A stretch of 38,280 nt of DNA from an uncultured Rhodospirillaceae bacterium (GTDB lineage: Bacteria; Pseudomonadota; Alphaproteobacteria; Rhodospirillales; Magnetospirillaceae). The DNA lies in contig CAIUSV010000039.1 in assembly GCA_903901915.1 (NCBI GenBank), forward strand, positions 1-38,280. Reading direction: 5' to 3'. This document shows positions 16,926 to 24,151 of this stretch, one piece after another; the first letter of the stretch is position 1, and the number at the start of each line of letters is the position of its first letter. The translations under genes and the position numbers were made by a program. A model generated the notes under the pieces. It was not told where the DNA came from and searched no databases. It was given only the letters and a program-made list of their open reading frames with translations.

Positions 16926-19900
16926 CCAACAGCATTCTCGACCATCTCCGCGACCGCGTCCTGTTGTGCGACGGCGGCACCGGCGCCCTGGTGCAGGCCA
17001 TGAACCTGTCGGTGGACAAGGACTTCCTGGGCCTGGAGAACTGCACCGAGATCCTGGTGAAGTCGCGCCCCGACGTCATCCGCGGCATCCACGCCCGCTA
17101 TTTCGAGGCCGGCGCCGACATGGTCGAGGCCGACACCTTCGGCGCCTCGCCCATCACCTTGGCCGAATTCGGCATCGCCGATCAGGCCCATGAACTCAAC
17201 CGGCTGGCCATCGAGCTGGCGTTCGAGGCCGCCGACCAGTTCAAGGGCGACGGCCGCACCCGCTTCGTCCTGGGTCCTGTCGGACCCGGCACCAAACTGC
17301 CGACGCTGGGCCACATCGGCTATGACGAGCTGGAAGCGGCCTACGCCATCCAGGCGGCGGGGCAGATCGAAGGCGGCGTCTCCGCCTTCCTGGTCGAGAC
17401 CTGCCAGGACCCGTTGCAGATCAAGGCCGCGGTCAACGGTTGCAAACTTGCCAATGCCAACGCCGGCACCAATGTTCCCGTCTTCGTCCAGGTGACGGTC
17501 GAAACCACCGGCACCCTGCTGGTCGGCGCCGACATCGCCGCCGCCGCCACCGTCGTCCGGGCGCTGGACGTGCCGCTGATGGGGCTGAATTGCGCCGCCG
17601 GACCGCAGGAGATGGGCGAGCATTTCAAGTGGCTGATCGACAACTGGCCCGGCTTCGTCTCGATCCAGCCCAACGCCGGTCTGCCCGAGCTGGTGGACGG
17701 CCAGACCCGCTATCCCCTGCTGCCCGAAGAACTGGCGGTCTGGCATGAGCGCTTCGTCGGCATGGGCGCCAACCTGATCGGCGGCTGCTGCGGTACCACG
17801 CCGCCCCACATCGCCGCCACCAACGCCATGCTGAGCCGTGTCGGCAACGGCCATCGCCCGGTGCCGGTCAAGCGCAGTGTCCATTGGGTGCCGGCGGCGG
17901 CGTCGTTGTATTCCCAGGTGCCGTTGCGCCAGGAAAACGCCTTCCTCGCCATCGGCGAGCGCTGCAACGCCAACGGCTCGAAGAAGTTCCGCGACCTCCA
18001 GGAGGCCGAGGATTGGGACGGCATCGTCGCCATGGCCCGCGAGCAGGTGCGTGACGGCAGCCATACCCTGGATGTCTGCACCGCCTTCGTCGGCCGCGAC
18101 GAGGTCCGCGACATGACCGAGGTGGTCTCGCGCTTGCGCGGCTCGGTCACCGCGCCGCTGGTGATCGATTCCACCGAACTGCCGGTGCTGGAAGCCGGCC
18201 TCAAGCTCTATGGCGGCAAGGCCATCCTCAACTCGATCAATTTCGAGAACGGCGAGGGCGATGCCGCCGACCGGCTGAAGCTGGCCCGCAAGTTCGGCGC
18301 CGCCGTGATCGCCCTGACCATCGACGAGGACGGCATGGCCAAGGATGCCGCCGCCAAGCTGCGCATCGCCCGGCGGCTCTACGACTTCGCCGTCAACACC
18401 CATGGCCTGCCGGCGGCGGATCTGTTGTTCGACCCGCTGACCTTCACCGTCTGCACCGGCAATGTCGATGACCGCCGCCTTGCCATCGAGACCCTGGACG
18501 CCATCGAGATCATCGCCCGCGAGATGCCCGAATGCGGCGTCATCCTGGGGCTGTCCAACGTGTCTTTCGGGCTGAAGCCGGCGGCACGCCAGGTGCTGAA
18601 CTCCGTCTTCCTCGATCTGGCCGTCAAGCGCGGCATGACCGGGGCCATCGTTCATAATTCCAAGATCGTGCCGCTGCACACCCTGCCGGCCGACGAGGTC
18701 AAGGCGGCCGAGGACCTGATTCTCGACCGCGCCCCCGAGGCGCTGGCCCGCTTCATCGCCCTGTTCGGCGACCGCAAGGCCGCCGAGGTCAAGAAGGAGC
18801 GCCCGGCGGCGGTGGAGGACCGCTTGCGGCAACGCATCGTCGATGGCGACCGCACCGGCCTGGAGGACGATCTGGCCGAGGCGCTGGCGAGCTGGAAACC
18901 GCTCGACATCATCAACACCTTGCTGCTGGACGGCATGAAGGTGGTGGGCGAGCTGTTCGGCTCGGGCAAGATGCAGTTGCCCTTCGTGCTGCAATCGGCC
19001 GAGACCATGAAGGCCGCGGTCGCCTTCCTCGAACCGCGCATGGAGAAATCCGACGGCCAGGCCAGGGCCACCATCGTGCTGGCCACCGTCAAGGGCGATG
19101 TCCACGACATCGGCAAGAATCTGGTGGACATCATCCTCACCAATAACGGCTATCGCGTCGTCAATATCGGCATCAAGCAGCCGGTGGCCGAAATCATCAA
19201 GGCCGCCAGGGAACACAACGCCGACGCCGTCGGCATGTCGGGCCTGCTGGTCAAGTCCACCGTGATCATGCGGGAGAATCTGGCGGAAATGACCGCCGCC
19301 GGTCTGGACGTGCCGGTGCTGCTGGGCGGGGCTGCGCTGACCCGCAAGTATGTCGAGGAGGATTGCCGCAAGACCTATGGCTCCGGTCGGGTGGCCTATG
19401 CGCGCGACGCCTTCGACGGGCTGGACCTGATGGCCAAGGTGGCCGACGGCGGCTTCGACGCCCATGTCGCGGCCCGCGCCGCCCAACCCCATCGCCCCGG
19501 CGCGCCCGGCCGCCCCCCGGCCGAAGCCGCCGGCCCCGCCAGCCGTCCGGTGGATTGGGACGAGATCAACCTGCGCCGGGCCGAACTGCACAAGGACGTG
19601 CCGGCACCGCTGCCGCCATTCTGGGGCGCCAGGGTGATCGAGGCGGCGCCGTTGCAGAACCTGATCCCGTTCCTCAACGAGACCATGCTGTACCAGTTCC
19701 ACTGGGGCTATAAAAAGCAGGGGCGCTCGCCCGCCGAGTTCAAGGCGTGGGCTCACAAGGAGCTGAAGCCCGTCGCGCTCGACATGCTCAAGCGTTGCGC
19801 CAAGGAGGGCATCTTGCAGCCCAAGGCCGCCTACGGCTACTGGAAGGCGGCCAGCGACGGCGACACGGTGGTGTTGTTCGCCGAGGACGGCAAGACCGAG

Positions 19901-20395
19901 GCCGCCCGCTTCGCCTTCCCCCGTCAGGCCAGGGACGGGGGTTTGAGCATCGCCGACTTCTTCCGACCGGTGTCCGATCCGGTGCGTGACGTTATCGGCC
20001 TTCAGGTGGTGACCATGGGCCGCCAAGCCAGCGAGGTGGCGCACCAGTGGTTCAAGGCCGACAAGTACCAGGACTACCTCTATCTCCACGGTCTGTCGGT
20101 GGAGATGGCCGAGGCGCTGGCGGAATACGTTCACAAGCGCATCCGCTCGGAACTGGGCTTCGCCGCCGCCGACGCCGCCGACATGGAGCGGCTGCTGAAG
20201 CAGTCCTATCGCGGGTCCCGCTTCTCGTTCGGCTATCCCGCCTGCCCCAATCTGGAAGACCAGAAGGCGCTGCTGGCGCTGCTGGGCGCCGACCGCATCG
20301 GCGTCACCCTGTCCGACGAATTCCAGCTTGAACCCGAACAATCGACCTCGGCCATCGTGACCGTGCACCCCCAGGCCAAGTATTTTACCGTGTAG
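16922..20395 (+). CDS. metH: Cobalamin-dependent methionine synthase (full length)
   Basis: The product has 1157 residues and all four MetH modules. Residues about 1-320 are the homocysteine/zinc domain: zinc cysteines are C224 in GLNCAAGP and C289-C290 in IGGCCGTTPPH. About 340-620 is the pterin-binding barrel (FLAIGERCNANGSKKFRDL). About 640-880 is the cobalamin cap and binding domain, with the cobalt-ligating H728 in GDVHDIGKNLV. About 930-1157 is the SAM-dependent reactivation domain (SRFSFGYPACPNLEDQ). It transfers the methyl of methyltetrahydrofolate to homocysteine. A proline/alanine-rich linker (about 857-875) joins the last two modules. It is the last gene of the operon and is followed by a GC hairpin. 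Confidence 0.97.
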   Translation: MTNSILDHLRDRVLLCDGGTGALVQAMNLSVDKDFLGLENCTEILVKSRPDVIRGIHARYFEAGADMVEADTFGASPITLAEFGIADQAHELNRLAIELAFEAADQFKGDGRTRFVLGPVGPGTKLPTLGHIGYDELEAAYAIQAAGQIEGGVSAFLVETCQDPLQIKAAVNGCKLANANAGTNVPVFVQVTVETTGTLLVGADIAAAATVVRALDVPLMGLNCAAGPQEMGEHFKWLIDNWPGFVSIQPNAGLPELVDGQTRYPLLPEELAVWHERFVGMGANLIGGCCGTTPPHIAATNAMLSRVGNGHRPVPVKRSVHWVPAAASLYSQVPLRQENAFLAIGERCNANGSKKFRDLQEAEDWDGIVAMAREQVRDGSHTLDVCTAFVGRDEVRDMTEVVSRLRGSVTAPLVIDSTELPVLEAGLKLYGGKAILNSINFENGEGDAADRLKLARKFGAAVIALTIDEDGMAKDAAAKLRIARRLYDFAVNTHGLPAADLLFDPLTFTVCTGNVDDRRLAIETLDAIEIIAREMPECGVILGLSNVSFGLKPAARQVLNSVFLDLAVKRGMTGAIVHNSKIVPLHTLPADEVKAAEDLILDRAPEALARFIALFGDRKAAEVKKERPAAVEDRLRQRIVDGDRTGLEDDLAEALASWKPLDIINTLLLDGMKVVGELFGSGKMQLPFVLQSAETMKAAVAFLEPRMEKSDGQARATIVLATVKGDVHDIGKNLVDIILTNNGYRVVNIGIKQPVAEIIKAAREHNADAVGMSGLLVKSTVIMRENLAEMTAAGLDVPVLLGGAALTRKYVEEDCRKTYGSGRVAYARDAFDGLDLMAKVADGGFDAHVAARAAQPHRPGAPGRPPAEAAGPASRPVDWDEINLRRAELHKDVPAPLPPFWGARVIEAAPLQNLIPFLNETMLYQFHWGYKKQGRSPAEFKAWAHKELKPVALDMLKRCAKEGILQPKAAYGYWKAASDGDTVVLFAEDGKTEAARFAFPRQARDGGLSIADFFRPVSDPVRDVIGLQVVTMGRQASEVAHQWFKADKYQDYLYLHGLSVEMAEALAEYVHKRIRSELGFAAADAADMERLLKQSYRGSRFSFGYPACPNLEDQKALLALLGADRIGVTLSDEFQLEPEQSTSAIVTVHPQAKYFTV

Positions 20396-20403
20396 CGACA
20401 GGC

Positions 20404-20435
20404 CGGGGGGCGGAAATCCATTGACCCGCCCCCCG
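20404..20435 (+). terminator. GC-rich hairpin after metH
   Basis: A 10-bp stem CGGGGGGCGG / CCGCCCCCCG surrounds a 12-base loop, starting 8 bases after the metH stop. There is no U-tract. The 3' arm overlaps the -35 box of the tRNA promoter. Confidence 0.55.
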
Positions 20436-20448
20436 CCTTGGCTATGAT
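20421..20448 (+). promoter_or_regulatory. Sigma-70 promoter of the tRNA-Leu gene
   Basis: TTGACC (20421-20426) and TATGAT (20443-20448) are separated by 16 bases. Transcription should begin near 20455, 14 bases before the mature tRNA 5' end. The promoter is on the chromosomal side of the element junction and is intact, so it may now also drive the integrase gene 250 bases downstream. Confidence 0.65.
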
Positions 20449-20468
20449 CCCGCCACCATTCTTGCGGT

Positions 20469-20509
20469 GCCCCAGTGGCGGAATGGTAGACGCGGCAGAC
20501 TCAAAATCT
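20469..20509 (+). tRNA. 5' half of tRNA-Leu(CAA), interrupted
   Basis: The acceptor 5' strand GCCCCAG, positions 8-9 TG, a D-arm with the GGTAGA D-loop sequence, and the anticodon arm AGA-CTCAAAA-TCT can be read. The anticodon is CAA at 20502-20504. After 20509 the sequence stops pairing: the lower anticodon stem is broken, and no variable arm, T-loop, or 3' acceptor strand matching GCCCCAG occurs downstream. The gene is therefore truncated at its 3' side, presumably by insertion of the mobile element, and a functional product is unlikely from this copy alone. Confidence 0.8.
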
Positions 20510-20515
20510 CTGACA
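20500..20515. other. Left junction (attachment site) of the integrated element
   Basis: Core-genome sequence ends within the tRNA-Leu anticodon arm and element sequence begins at or just after 20509, with the integrase gene 185 bases further on. The shared core of attL/attR would lie in or near CTCAAAATCT. The right junction is outside the window, so the core cannot be confirmed. Confidence 0.55.
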
Positions 20516-20663
20516 GCCCCCTCACCGCAAGCCGATTTTCGGCACAATCCCTCGATTTTCCAAGCATTCCGCCGGTCACGACGTGCGGCATATCGGCTTT
20601 GGTGTCTAGCCCACGTCTAACCGCGTCTAACCCACTATGGGCTCTTTGGGCAAGACGTGCTAA

Positions 20664-20684
20664 CTTGTTGACATCCTCAACAAG
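20664..20684. promoter_or_regulatory. Inverted repeat before the integrase gene
   Basis: CTTGTTGA and TCAACAAG form a perfect 8-bp dyad with a 5-base spacer (CATCC), ending 10 bases before the integrase ATG. It could be an operator for integrase autoregulation or an excisionase-type site, or an RNA hairpin that masks the ribosome site. Its left arm contains TTGACA, but no matching -10 follows. Confidence 0.5.
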
Positions 20685-20694
20685 GACAACGGCC

Positions 20695-22038
20695 ATGGCG
20701 AAATACGGAAAGGACGGACTGCCGACCCTGACGCAGACCGTGGTCGACAGGCTCAAAGCAGAGGGGAAAGACGAATACCGCTGGGATTCGTCGCACGACA
20801 ACCTTTGCATCCGAATCAGGAAAAGTGGCGCGATGAGTTGGGCGGTGCGCTACACCCACCCCATTGAAAAACGGCGGGACAGATGGGTAACGCTCTCTCC
20901 CGTTCGTGACATGGCTCTTGTTGATGCCCGCAAGGCGGCGGCGGGCATCATGGGCCGCGTGGCGAAGGGCGACGATCCTGCTGGCGATTCGGAGCGTGCG
21001 GCGCAGGCCAAGGCCGAGGCAGAGAAGGTTGCGGAAGCCGCCGCCGAGGCATCTGCGAAAGCGGACGCAAAGACCGTCGAGGCGATGCTTCTTGATTTCA
21101 TGCCGTCGCATTTCCCTTTCATCGGGGAGAAGACCCGCATCCAGTATAAGCGGCACATCGAGCGTTACCTGATTCCGAGCCTCGGCAAACTCGTCGCCGC
21201 GAAGGTCGAACACGCAGACGTTGAGAGATGGCATCGGTCAGTCAAATCTCGATACGAGGCCAACCGCGCCCTCGCCACGCTTTCCGTCGCGTTTTCGTGG
21301 GGTGTCCCGCTGAAATGGGCATCATACAACCCGTGCTCGTTTGTGAAAAAGTTCCCCGAACGGATGCGGAAGGAATGGTTGGAAGGCGACGCTATAGAGG
21401 ACTTCTGCTTTGCTCTGGCGGACGAGGCCAAGACGCATTTTCATGAAGCGCAGGCTTTGCGCTTTATGCTTCTAACGGGGGCGCGGCACGGCGAGACGCT
21501 TGCTATAAAATGGCAGGACGTGAACCTCAAAACGGCATCGGTATACGTCCCCGTCCACAAAACATCGGCCACGTCGGGCGCGAAGTCCATCCATCTTTCC
21601 CCCGCCGCCGTCGAGTTCCTGACGGTGATGCAGGCCCAGCGGCGCGTGGGTGGTGTTTACGTTTTCGATCCGGGCGAAGGACGCGGTGACAAGGACGGCC
21701 AGCTCACTCAGAGCCGTGTACACAAGACGTGGGTGCGCGTCAGGGATGCATCAGGCATCGGATCGCGCTACCATATCCACGATCTGCGGCACACGTTCGC
21801 GTCGGCGGCGTTGGAATCCGGAGAAACAATCGACGTGATCGGCCAGATGCTCGGCCAGCACCACACGACAACCACCGCCCGCTACGCCCACCTCGCAGAC
21901 CGCAAGGCCAAAGCGGCGGCTAAGAACATCGGGGCGACGATGCAAAAAATCCTCCCCAACACCGATGACATTAACGTGCGTTTTTTGCGCGATCTCAACA
22001 AAGAGGAGAAAGCGGCAAAGGCGGCGGCGGGGAAATAG
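20695..22038 (+). CDS. int: Tyrosine recombinase (element integrase)
   Basis: The product has 447 residues. The N-terminal arm-binding domain (about 1-95, DUF4102-like: KDEYRWDSSHDNLCIRIRKSG) is followed by an Ala/Glu/Lys-rich linker, a SAM-like core-binding domain (about 130-220), and the catalytic domain (about 230-415). Catalytic residues seen are R264 in TGARHGE, H362 and R365 in HDLRHTFAS, and Y397 in TTTARYAHL. The open frame continues upstream through the tRNA remnant, but ATG 20695 gives the usual family start. It inserts and excises the element at the adjacent tRNA-Leu. Codon use is less GC-biased than in metH, which fits acquisition. Confidence 0.94.
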   Translation: MAKYGKDGLPTLTQTVVDRLKAEGKDEYRWDSSHDNLCIRIRKSGAMSWAVRYTHPIEKRRDRWVTLSPVRDMALVDARKAAAGIMGRVAKGDDPAGDSERAAQAKAEAEKVAEAAAEASAKADAKTVEAMLLDFMPSHFPFIGEKTRIQYKRHIERYLIPSLGKLVAAKVEHADVERWHRSVKSRYEANRALATLSVAFSWGVPLKWASYNPCSFVKKFPERMRKEWLEGDAIEDFCFALADEAKTHFHEAQALRFMLLTGARHGETLAIKWQDVNLKTASVYVPVHKTSATSGAKSIHLSPAAVEFLTVMQAQRRVGGVYVFDPGEGRGDKDGQLTQSRVHKTWVRVRDASGIGSRYHIHDLRHTFASAALESGETIDVIGQMLGQHHTTTTARYAHLADRKAKAAAKNIGATMQKILPNTDDINVRFLRDLNKEEKAAKAAAGK

Positions 22039-22073
22039 CGGATTTCCCAAGCTACCCTCCACCAGCTTCTGCC

Positions 22074-22253
22074 TCAATCTTTCCCGCCTTCCTTTCCCTT
22101 CAAGGCCGCCAGCATATCGCGAAGCATCGCAGGCCCTTTCCGCTTCGTGGTGCACGCATACGCCCTGAACTCGTCGGCAAGCTCAGGCGTGACCTTGAAC
22201 GCCAGTTGGACGAGCCGGGCCGTGTGCGTGTCAGGCCGCAGATCAACCAGCAC
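22074..22253 (-). CDS. Small ribbon-helix-helix-like protein or remnant
   Basis: A minus-strand frame encodes about 59 residues from a GTG at 22251-22253, ending with TGA at 22074-22076. The peptide includes RLVQLAFKVTPELADEFRAY followed by KGPAMLRDMLAALKGK. This is a short strand followed by two helices, like the ribbon-helix-helix proteins found beside plasmid partition genes. The frame stays open upstream to 22304 with plausible coding sequence (WPQPQEPLVNLVLVDL) but no ATG, so the gene may be a 5'-truncated remnant or use GTG. There is an AGGAG 15 bases before the GTG, which is too far to be convincing. No ParA gene is nearby. Confidence 0.45.
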   Translation of the reverse strand: MLVDLRPDTHTARLVQLAFKVTPELADEFRAYACTTKRKGPAMLRDMLAALKGKEGGKD

Positions 22254-22379
22254 CAGATTGACCAGCGGCTCCTGCGGTTGCGGCCAATGCGGCCCAAACC
22301 TTGCTCACGGCTGACCAGCCGAAATCGGCGTGACTAGACCGGACACGTGTCGGTTTGGATCGGTCGTCGTCTCAAGAAG

Positions 22380-22401
22380 GGTGGGCGCTTCTGCGCCCAC
22401 C
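22380..22401. terminator. Perfect 9-bp hairpin
   Basis: GGTGGGCGC, loop TTCT, then GCGCCCACC. On the minus strand it is followed by CTTCTTGAG, and on the plus strand by an ATG. It may be a transcription terminator isolating the rep region from the integrase region. There is no strong U-tract on either strand. Confidence 0.5.
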
Positions 22402-22514
22402 ATGTTCAATCCATCAACCATATCTCCCCTCGACATCGACCATCGCCTGTGTCCGGCCGCCTCGCGCGCGGAATCTGGAGTCGAACATATAGATAGAGAA
22501 AATTCTGAAGTTAG

Positions 22515-22612
22515 GTGGGGGATTTACACCGCGGGGATTTACACCCCTTGCCGGGAGGCTTGATCCACGCGCTATGGTCGACGCGAAACAGCGAGGGGTG
22601 TAATATCCCCAC
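22515..22612. repeat. Iteron-like repeats of a plasmid-type origin
   Basis: Two direct copies of GGGGATTTACACC lie head to tail (22518-22530 and 22533-22545). A third, inverted copy with one extra base, GGGGTGTAATATCCCC, lies at 22595-22610, close to the rep gene. Two direct iterons plus an inverted copy near the rep start is the arrangement used by iteron plasmids for replication and for rep autoregulation. TGATCCACG at 22561 is a weak DnaA-box-like match. Confidence 0.6.
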
Positions 22613-22690
22613 GCCCCAGCGAGGTGAGCATATAGAGAGGACGAGACCATCGACGATCTCCTTTGTCCCACACTGTTCGCGGGGTTCGGC

Positions 22691-23860
22691 TTGCCAGCGC
22701 GTGAACCACGCTGGCCGCCGCCGCGGCCCGGATACCCTTGGGACGAACAGCACCTGCCACACTGCTGGTGGATACGTCAGTCCGGCGGCGGTGACCACAG
22801 CGCCTTGTTTGCCGTGCGCGCCGGTGACGATGGTCACGCCTTTGGCTCGGTGGCCAAGCTAATGATCATGCTGGTCGCGACCGACCACGCCAGAACGGGA
22901 AAAAACAGGCTCGACCTTGGTTCGGCGACGGCAATCGCGAAGCGGCTGGGCCTCACCAAGTCGGGGCCGGTGCTGGAGGCCATCCGGCGTTCCACGGCGC
23001 GGCTGGCCGCCTCGGAATTCATCCATCTCCCGCCATCCCCGGCCCCCAATAAAATGGGATGGATGCTGGATTTGATCCGTGACGAAAGCGGACAGATGAC
23101 GCAAGGGCATATCCTGCCGGATGATCAGGAGGTTCTCCGATTCCGGCTGTTTGATGACGTGTCCGGGGAATACCGCGACACCGACAGGCTGATCGTTGAC
23201 GTGTCCGAGCAGTTCTCGGAGATATGCCAATCAACCATCGCCGTGCCCGCTTCGATCATGGCCGCTGTCGGGAAGTCCCCCCTGCAATTGGATTTCGCCA
23301 GTTTTCTCATTTACAGACTCCGAGCCAAGCGGGTCGGATGGATACAAAATCACTCGGTTCCCATCAGCCTTGGCACAGATGCCAACGGGCGAAAATATCT
23401 GATACACGACCGCGCCGCGGCTAAGCCGGAGGGCGCGCCTTACAAGAGCATCCCGTTGGCGCTGATCGCTCAACAGCTCGGCTCCGTATCAAGCACGACG
23501 AGAGAATTTTCTGAGTCTGCAAAGGAATGCCTCCGGCGCATCATCCCGGTATGGCCAAGTCTAAACTGTGAAATTGCCAACGGCAAGTTCGGGCCGTCCG
23601 GCTTTCTTCAAGGTGCCCGGCTGATCCTCCGGCGATCACCATTGCCAGATTCGCCGCTGAAACGCCCCGATCTGGATCAGGAGCAATGGTTCGCCGTTGA
23701 TGGCGATATCGATGATGCCGATGACGGCGAGAATCCCCCTGCGGCCAATGCCGAGGATCGGTGGGCCGATCCCCGATGGGACATGATCGACCGGGACGAA
23801 CCAGCCGAAGATCACGGCTACATCTACCCTCCGGCAGAACCGGACGATGAGTCGGGCTGA
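22691..23860 (+). CDS. RepA-like plasmid replication initiator
   Basis: The product has 389 residues as drawn from TTG 22691. The stretch FGSVAKLMIMLVATDHARTG, continuing NRLDLGSATAIAKRLGL, matches the pattern of plasmid RepA_C-type initiators (PF04796) in which a helix is followed by a lxlGxSxxxhxxxLGh motif. A winged-helix-rich middle and an acidic, disordered tail (from about residue 335) follow. The frame is open upstream to 22628 with plausible coding sequence (DDLLCPTLFAGFG), but the only candidate start there is an ATC at 22649 behind AGAGGA, so the true start is uncertain. Iteron-like repeats lie just upstream, which supports the call. Confidence 0.75.
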   Translation: MPAREPRWPPPRPGYPWDEQHLPHCWWIRQSGGGDHSALFAVRAGDDGHAFGSVAKLMIMLVATDHARTGKNRLDLGSATAIAKRLGLTKSGPVLEAIRRSTARLAASEFIHLPPSPAPNKMGWMLDLIRDESGQMTQGHILPDDQEVLRFRLFDDVSGEYRDTDRLIVDVSEQFSEICQSTIAVPASIMAAVGKSPLQLDFASFLIYRLRAKRVGWIQNHSVPISLGTDANGRKYLIHDRAAAKPEGAPYKSIPLALIAQQLGSVSSTTREFSESAKECLRRIIPVWPSLNCEIANGKFGPSGFLQGARLILRRSPLPDSPLKRPDLDQEQWFAVDGDIDDADDGENPPAANAEDRWADPRWDMIDRDEPAEDHGYIYPPAEPDDESG

Positions 23861-24151
23861 AGACCCCGCCCCGGCCCCCTCCCGCCCTCCCAAACGTAGA
23901 GTGTCTCTCATCCAGTTTTGGAAAGTTTCTGGCAACCTGCGCGAACCCGTTACCTTGCTCAACAGAACCGTATCCAACAGCCGTATCAGTCTGTATTAAT
24001 TAGAGTGAGAAAATAAATTTCACCAAACAATGTTTATGCCCGTTGTGTTGGCATTTGTTGTCAACATTGTATCAGCATATACTTATATTGATTTTGCCAA
24101 ATCCCCGGATATCGTTGTGTGTGCCACACATGACCGAAGGGGAGGCGAGCA
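23861..24151. promoter_or_regulatory. rep-ardC intergenic region with sigma-70 promoter
   Basis: This AT-rich 291-base region contains TTGTTG (24055-24060), a 17-base spacer, and TATACT (24078-24083). This is a good promoter candidate about 70 bases before the ardC ATG. A TGTTG-T-CAACA dyad overlaps the -35 and could be a repressor site. No convincing gene lies here; a short frame starting at 24030 has no ribosome site and no recognisable similarity. Confidence 0.6.

Larger units (their letters stand above)
22039..22690. other. Integrase-rep intergenic region with origin-like repeats
   Basis: This 650-base stretch holds a small minus-strand reading frame (22074-22253), a strong hairpin (22380-22401), iteron-like repeats (22515-22612), and two copies of a CATATAGA-type sequence (22486 and 22629). 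It resembles a plasmid replication origin. I see no other gene in it. Confidence 0.5.

Noticed and set aside
20469-20600. Complete tRNA-Leu gene
   Set aside because: No variable arm, T-loop or 3' acceptor strand follows the anticodon arm, so only a partial tRNA can be supported.
20467-20694. Upstream extension of the integrase through the tRNA remnant
   Set aside because: The codons come from tRNA sequence and the leader dyad; the integrase family start is at 20695.
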